The notes below the pieces were generated by a model. That model had not been told where the DNA came from, did not search any database, and saw only the letters and a list, made by a program, of their open reading frames with translations. Below, piece after piece: positions 20,357 to 23,436 of a stretch of 23,436 nt of DNA (its first letter is position 1; each line of letters begins with the position of its first letter). The translations under genes were made by a program, and so were the position numbers. The stretch covers positions 1 through 23,436 of the forward strand of contig UZAE01012416.1 in NCBI GenBank assembly GCA_900617975.1. Reading direction: 5' to 3'. The DNA is from Rodentolepis nana. Lineage: Eukaryota > Platyhelminthes > Cestoda > Cyclophyllidea > Hymenolepididae.

Positions 20357-21304
20357 GCATCCGTTAAAATTAAGCCACCTTAATTTTTCAAAATAAAGTA
20401 ATTATTATATTTAATAATGATAACAGATTTTAATTGTGTTCTAAATTAGTAATCTTGTCGATCACAATATGTATATGAATGATGAAAGATAACGATAACT
20501 ATAACGCATGTTGCACATTTTGATGAACGAGGTACATTAACACCGCTTTTAATGTGATGAATTTTAAAAACTTTACAAGGTTCGCTTGGGCAAAAAAGAG
20601 GATCTTTAAATAATAGGGGAATTATCTGCCCACATGTGATTGAAGAAAATGGAACTTAGAAAGCACTGATTTGTCTGAAATCGAATGATTTCGGAGTTGA
20701 AATTAATGAACAGTCAACCGAAGGGAAATAGATATGAATAGGACGTCCAATAAGAATATGAAGAAATCAATTATTTCAAAAATTAATCCAAACAAAGTAC
20801 ATATCCTTTGAGATTCGTGGCAAAAATTTCCTACACTGTCATTGGTAACATGAACAATTATAATTGTGTTTCTGTTGTACTTCTCAGAAAGATAAATAAA
20901 AGACTTTTCCAGGTGACAATAGAAAATGCTTACCTTCTGCGTATCAGATGGAATGTTTGAGTGCCATCAAGTGTAGACTCATAGCGAAGCGGTTACATAT
21001 TTCTCTAATTAGTCCATTATACGTTGACGGGAACTGAAAAATGTGGTGATAGGTATGACCCAGTTTAATGAAGAGTACTTGAAGGCACTTTGAAACTTCT
21101 AAGTGAAGCCTATTACAGCCTTTCAGCCTTTAAGTTCAAAAGGTGCATAAAGGCAAATATTCAAAATGTTGTAGAACCCTGACCATCTTAAATAAGATTT
21201 TGGTATAGTCCAGAGACGAATAAAACAGTTGAATTTTGAAACGTGAAATTTCCAGATGATAAGTATTTTGTAACCAGAATCCAAAATTTGAGGAAGTAAG
21301 TGCA
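20354..21304. other. AT-rich stretch with no recognised gene
   Basis: No confident feature is found. The right part overlaps the 3' half of a 146-codon minus-strand frame (21136-21576), the longest open frame in the window. Its product is unrecognised. Confidence 0.5.
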
Positions 21305-21312
21305 TATATAAG
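21305..21312 (+). promoter_or_regulatory. TATA-box-like sequence upstream of the 21389 ORF
   Basis: TATATAAG matches the strong TATA consensus and lies 77 bp upstream of the ATG at 21389, a workable core-promoter distance. In AT-rich DNA this octamer is common, so it only weakly supports the ORF. Confidence 0.15.
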
Positions 21313-21388
21313 AGAGATGCTTTCTGCAACCTTTAACCTCCACTCCTGTAATAAAACGATATAAATTTCCCCCATTACTGGGGGTTTA

Positions 21389-21583
21389 ATGAATGTCCAA
21401 ATGAATGTGATTTCAGTCATTGTTATTTGGATTTTCTTGTTTAAATTAACTACACCGTATCGGTACATCTCAGATGGTCTTGAAGATGAAAGTGAGTTCG
21501 AAAGCACCCATAAAACTGCGAGAAACGGTTTCATTAATAAAAAATTCGTTCCTATTTGTGACCACTGGCAGTTCACTTGCTAA
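21389..21583 (+). CDS. Speculative short neuropeptide-precursor-like ORF (64 codons)
   Basis: The product starts MNVQMNVISVIVIWIFLFKL, which resembles a signal peptide with a hydrophobic core at residues 7-18. An acidic spacer DGLEDESEFE follows, then a KK pair, and the protein ends FVPICDHWQFTC immediately before TAA. Cleavage at KK would release a 12-residue peptide with a C-terminal Cys-x6-Cys loop. The layout (signal, spacer, dibasic site, terminal peptide with two cysteines six residues apart) is that of allatostatin-C or somatostatin-type precursors, but the residues inside the loop do not match those I know. No in-frame stop occurs upstream until 21362. A longer frame overlaps on the opposite strand. 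The ORF may well be chance. Confidence 0.15.
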   Translation: MNVQMNVISVIVIWIFLFKLTTPYRYISDGLEDESEFESTHKTARNGFINKKFVPICDHWQFTC

Positions 21584-21916
21584 TTTAATCAATCAAAAGT
21601 GATTAAAACTTTAGTTAAGCCTAATATAGTAGTTTTACTATATGTATGCAATGAAAGATCGAATGGTGCAGCAGCTAGTAACTAAAAGTCACGGGACTAT
21701 TGAATTCATGGCGGTGTGTTATTCTTAACAAGCAAAATGACAATAGATTTTCCATTGGCTTTCAGCAAAGCCAACTCTTCCGCGCGTGCACTTTGTATTT
21801 AAAAAATATCAAGAAATTTTCTGTATCTTTTGGATATTATCTATTTTTATAAATATTTTAGTGGATAAAAGAGTGAGTAAAGTTTCCCCCTTACTTGACG
21901 AAATCGACTCAACCTG

Positions 21917-21929
21917 CCCCCCCCCCCCC
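21917..21929 (+). repeat. Poly-C homopolymer (13 C)
   Basis: Thirteen consecutive C occur outside any recognised SINE copy, between AACCTG and ACGCATATAT. It is the longest C/G homopolymer in the window. Confidence 0.9.
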
Positions 21930-23387
21930 ACGCATATATTTGGAAATAAATTTTGATCGCACATTGGCTGAACTCCACTTTTGGCAATTTAGAGCCTACA
22001 TAAGGGAGAAGTAGGAGAAATGTTACAAGTTTTATGTAGTAAAGCAGCCTCTGTTTGAGCTAACGTGCTGTCCAACATAAGCACATTGTAGACCACTGAA
22101 TATCTATCAACTTCACCAAGACCCTGTGTCTGAATGAACTTAATTCAAGTTCCACTTTTTCGTTTATTATCAGGGCTTCGGTGCATAGCAGTTAAACTTT
22201 AATGAATTGGGAACTAACTTTAACTAATTGCCAATAGATTCATGCAGACCTCGATCTAAATTCTATTTCATTTTAAAATAGAAAAAAAACTGGTTTTTAA
22301 CATGGCAGTAATTCTCTTGCCCAAAAGCACACATTGATGCTCCTTAACATTCCAAAAGTATTTACAATTACATTTTTTTAATATATTTGTTCGAAATTTG
22401 TTATAATTTTCAGTTAAAGGAATTAGAATGGTGAAATTTTATTAATGCTAAAGCAACTTTATCTTCCTAGGTATTCCGAGCATTAAGGTGTAACTTGTTC
22501 AATTATTTAACGAAGAAAACTTCACTATTTAATAAATGAACAATCGAAACATAGTGTGATTTATTTGAATTTCAAGCAGATAGGCGCTTGAATTGGAATT
22601 AGTCTTAATACAAAATAAAATGATTCGCGAAAAACGAATTTAACTTTTGTTGCCGTCGAAATCTCCTCATTGGTGGGAAAATTATCAATACCAGCCATTA
22701 GAGCTTTTGTTTATAACTTCGATTTAAGTCAATTAATTCTGCCATTTGTTTGTCTCTTATTGTTACTATAATAATACGGAAGTAGAAAATGTCTTTTTTC
22801 AATAAGACGGAATAAATATATTTTTTAAATTGACTATCCTTAATACTTGCATGTATGCGATTTTGGCTAGAAAACACCCACAAGCTCCCATTTGGAATCA
22901 TATAAAAGCACCGAATTTTCTGACTTCTCGGAAAAAACAACTTAGGTCCTTTTTCCAACTTGACTTCCACTTTTTGACCAATTTTATTATTTCCTATGAA
23001 AAGGAGAACCAATTTTTTGGTGAAAATAAATGAATTTGATTATGACCTTTCGGAAAATATCTCTTCCCGTGAATTCCATATTAACCAGATTGTTAAATTT
23101 TGCCAAGGTTAGTTATGATATCATCAAGACGGTCGAGAGTTTCAAGGTTGAAGTTTTGTAAGTGAAGACGTTTACTCCGAATACTGCCTCAACGTCATAG
23201 AATTCAGCAGTGAATAATCAGTTGATTAAGGTGAAAGATTAGCTTGGTCGTCGCGGTTGATTTAAACTAATTCATGGCCACTTAATGGCTAGTGAAAACC
23301 ATTTATCAAGTAGTATGTGAATGTATTTTATCATTACGGTTAATGCATTTTCAAGCTCTGACTTAAACTGATGATACTTCTTCTCGG

Positions 23388-23397
23388 CCCCCCCCCC
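23388..23397 (+). repeat. Poly-C homopolymer (10 C) in a CT-rich patch
   Basis: Ten C, followed by TCCTCTCCTACGG and preceded by CTTCTTCTCGG, make a local pyrimidine tract. Confidence 0.9.
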
Positions 23398-23436
23398 TCC
23401 TCTCCTACGGAATATGCTTTTTTAAACAAAGAAAAT

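Larger units (their letters stand above)
21584..23436. other. AT-rich stretch with C homopolymers, no recognised gene
   Basis: No gene, SINE copy or RNA is recognised. Overlapping frames on both strands near 22698-23033 have no identifiable domain. Homopolymers of 13 C (21917-21929) and 10 C (23388-23397) stand out. Confidence 0.55.

Noticed and set aside
1..23436. tRNA, rRNA and other structured RNA genes
   Set aside because: Both strands were scanned by eye for B-box-like GTTCGANTC with acceptor pairing and for rRNA core motifs; nothing convincing was found.

Overview
This window looks like gene-poor nuclear DNA from an animal, most likely an invertebrate and possibly an arthropod. The evidence is the strong AT-richness (about two thirds by eye, not computed), the abundant A/T microsatellites, short retroposons flanked by target-site duplications, the absence of compact ORFs, and the absence of any bacterial-style gene arrangement. 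No rRNA, tRNA, histone or other recognisable gene was found, and no protein-coding exon can be called with confidence. The window is best read as intergenic or long intronic DNA.

The dominant structured feature is a dispersed repeat family of about 330 bp with six copies: A 347-800 (+), B 1804-2291 (-), C 2494-2828 (+), D 7783-8031 (-), E 11219-11547 (-) and F 14491-14814 (+). The copies share a head containing GATAGACTTACCTCCACGTG, a central TATTCGAC-like box, a variable pyrimidine-rich segment, a conserved 3' domain and a terminal (ATAA)n tail. Target-site duplications of 13-14 bp flank C (exact), D (exact) and E (one mismatch), and a probable 10-bp one flanks B. There are no terminal inverted repeats, and D is truncated at its 5' end. 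This is the signature of a SINE or SINE-like retroposon mobilised by target-primed reverse transcription. I cannot match its head to tRNA, 5S or 7SL RNA, so the family may be undescribed. Copies A and B carry internal tandem duplications. The antisense head carries a consensus 5' splice donor.

Layout: 1-2841 is repeat-dense, with a G-rich edge and copies A, B and C. From 2842 to 7769 the sequence is AT-rich and unique-looking, with a weak LINE reverse-transcriptase relic near 4274-4396 and a retroposon-tail-like insertion at 5400-5456. Copy D is followed by a less AT-rich stretch (8401-9450) with fragmentary protein-like frames. Copies E and F sit in otherwise anonymous AT-rich DNA. From 14815 to the end there are two (AT)n microsatellites, several long C or G homopolymers and two short speculative secreted-peptide ORFs (18343-18597 and 21389-21583). 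The second has a TATA-like box and a dibasic site before a C-terminal Cys-x6-Cys loop.

No pathway or operon logic can be drawn from this window. Its main interest is the retroposon family and how it diversifies.
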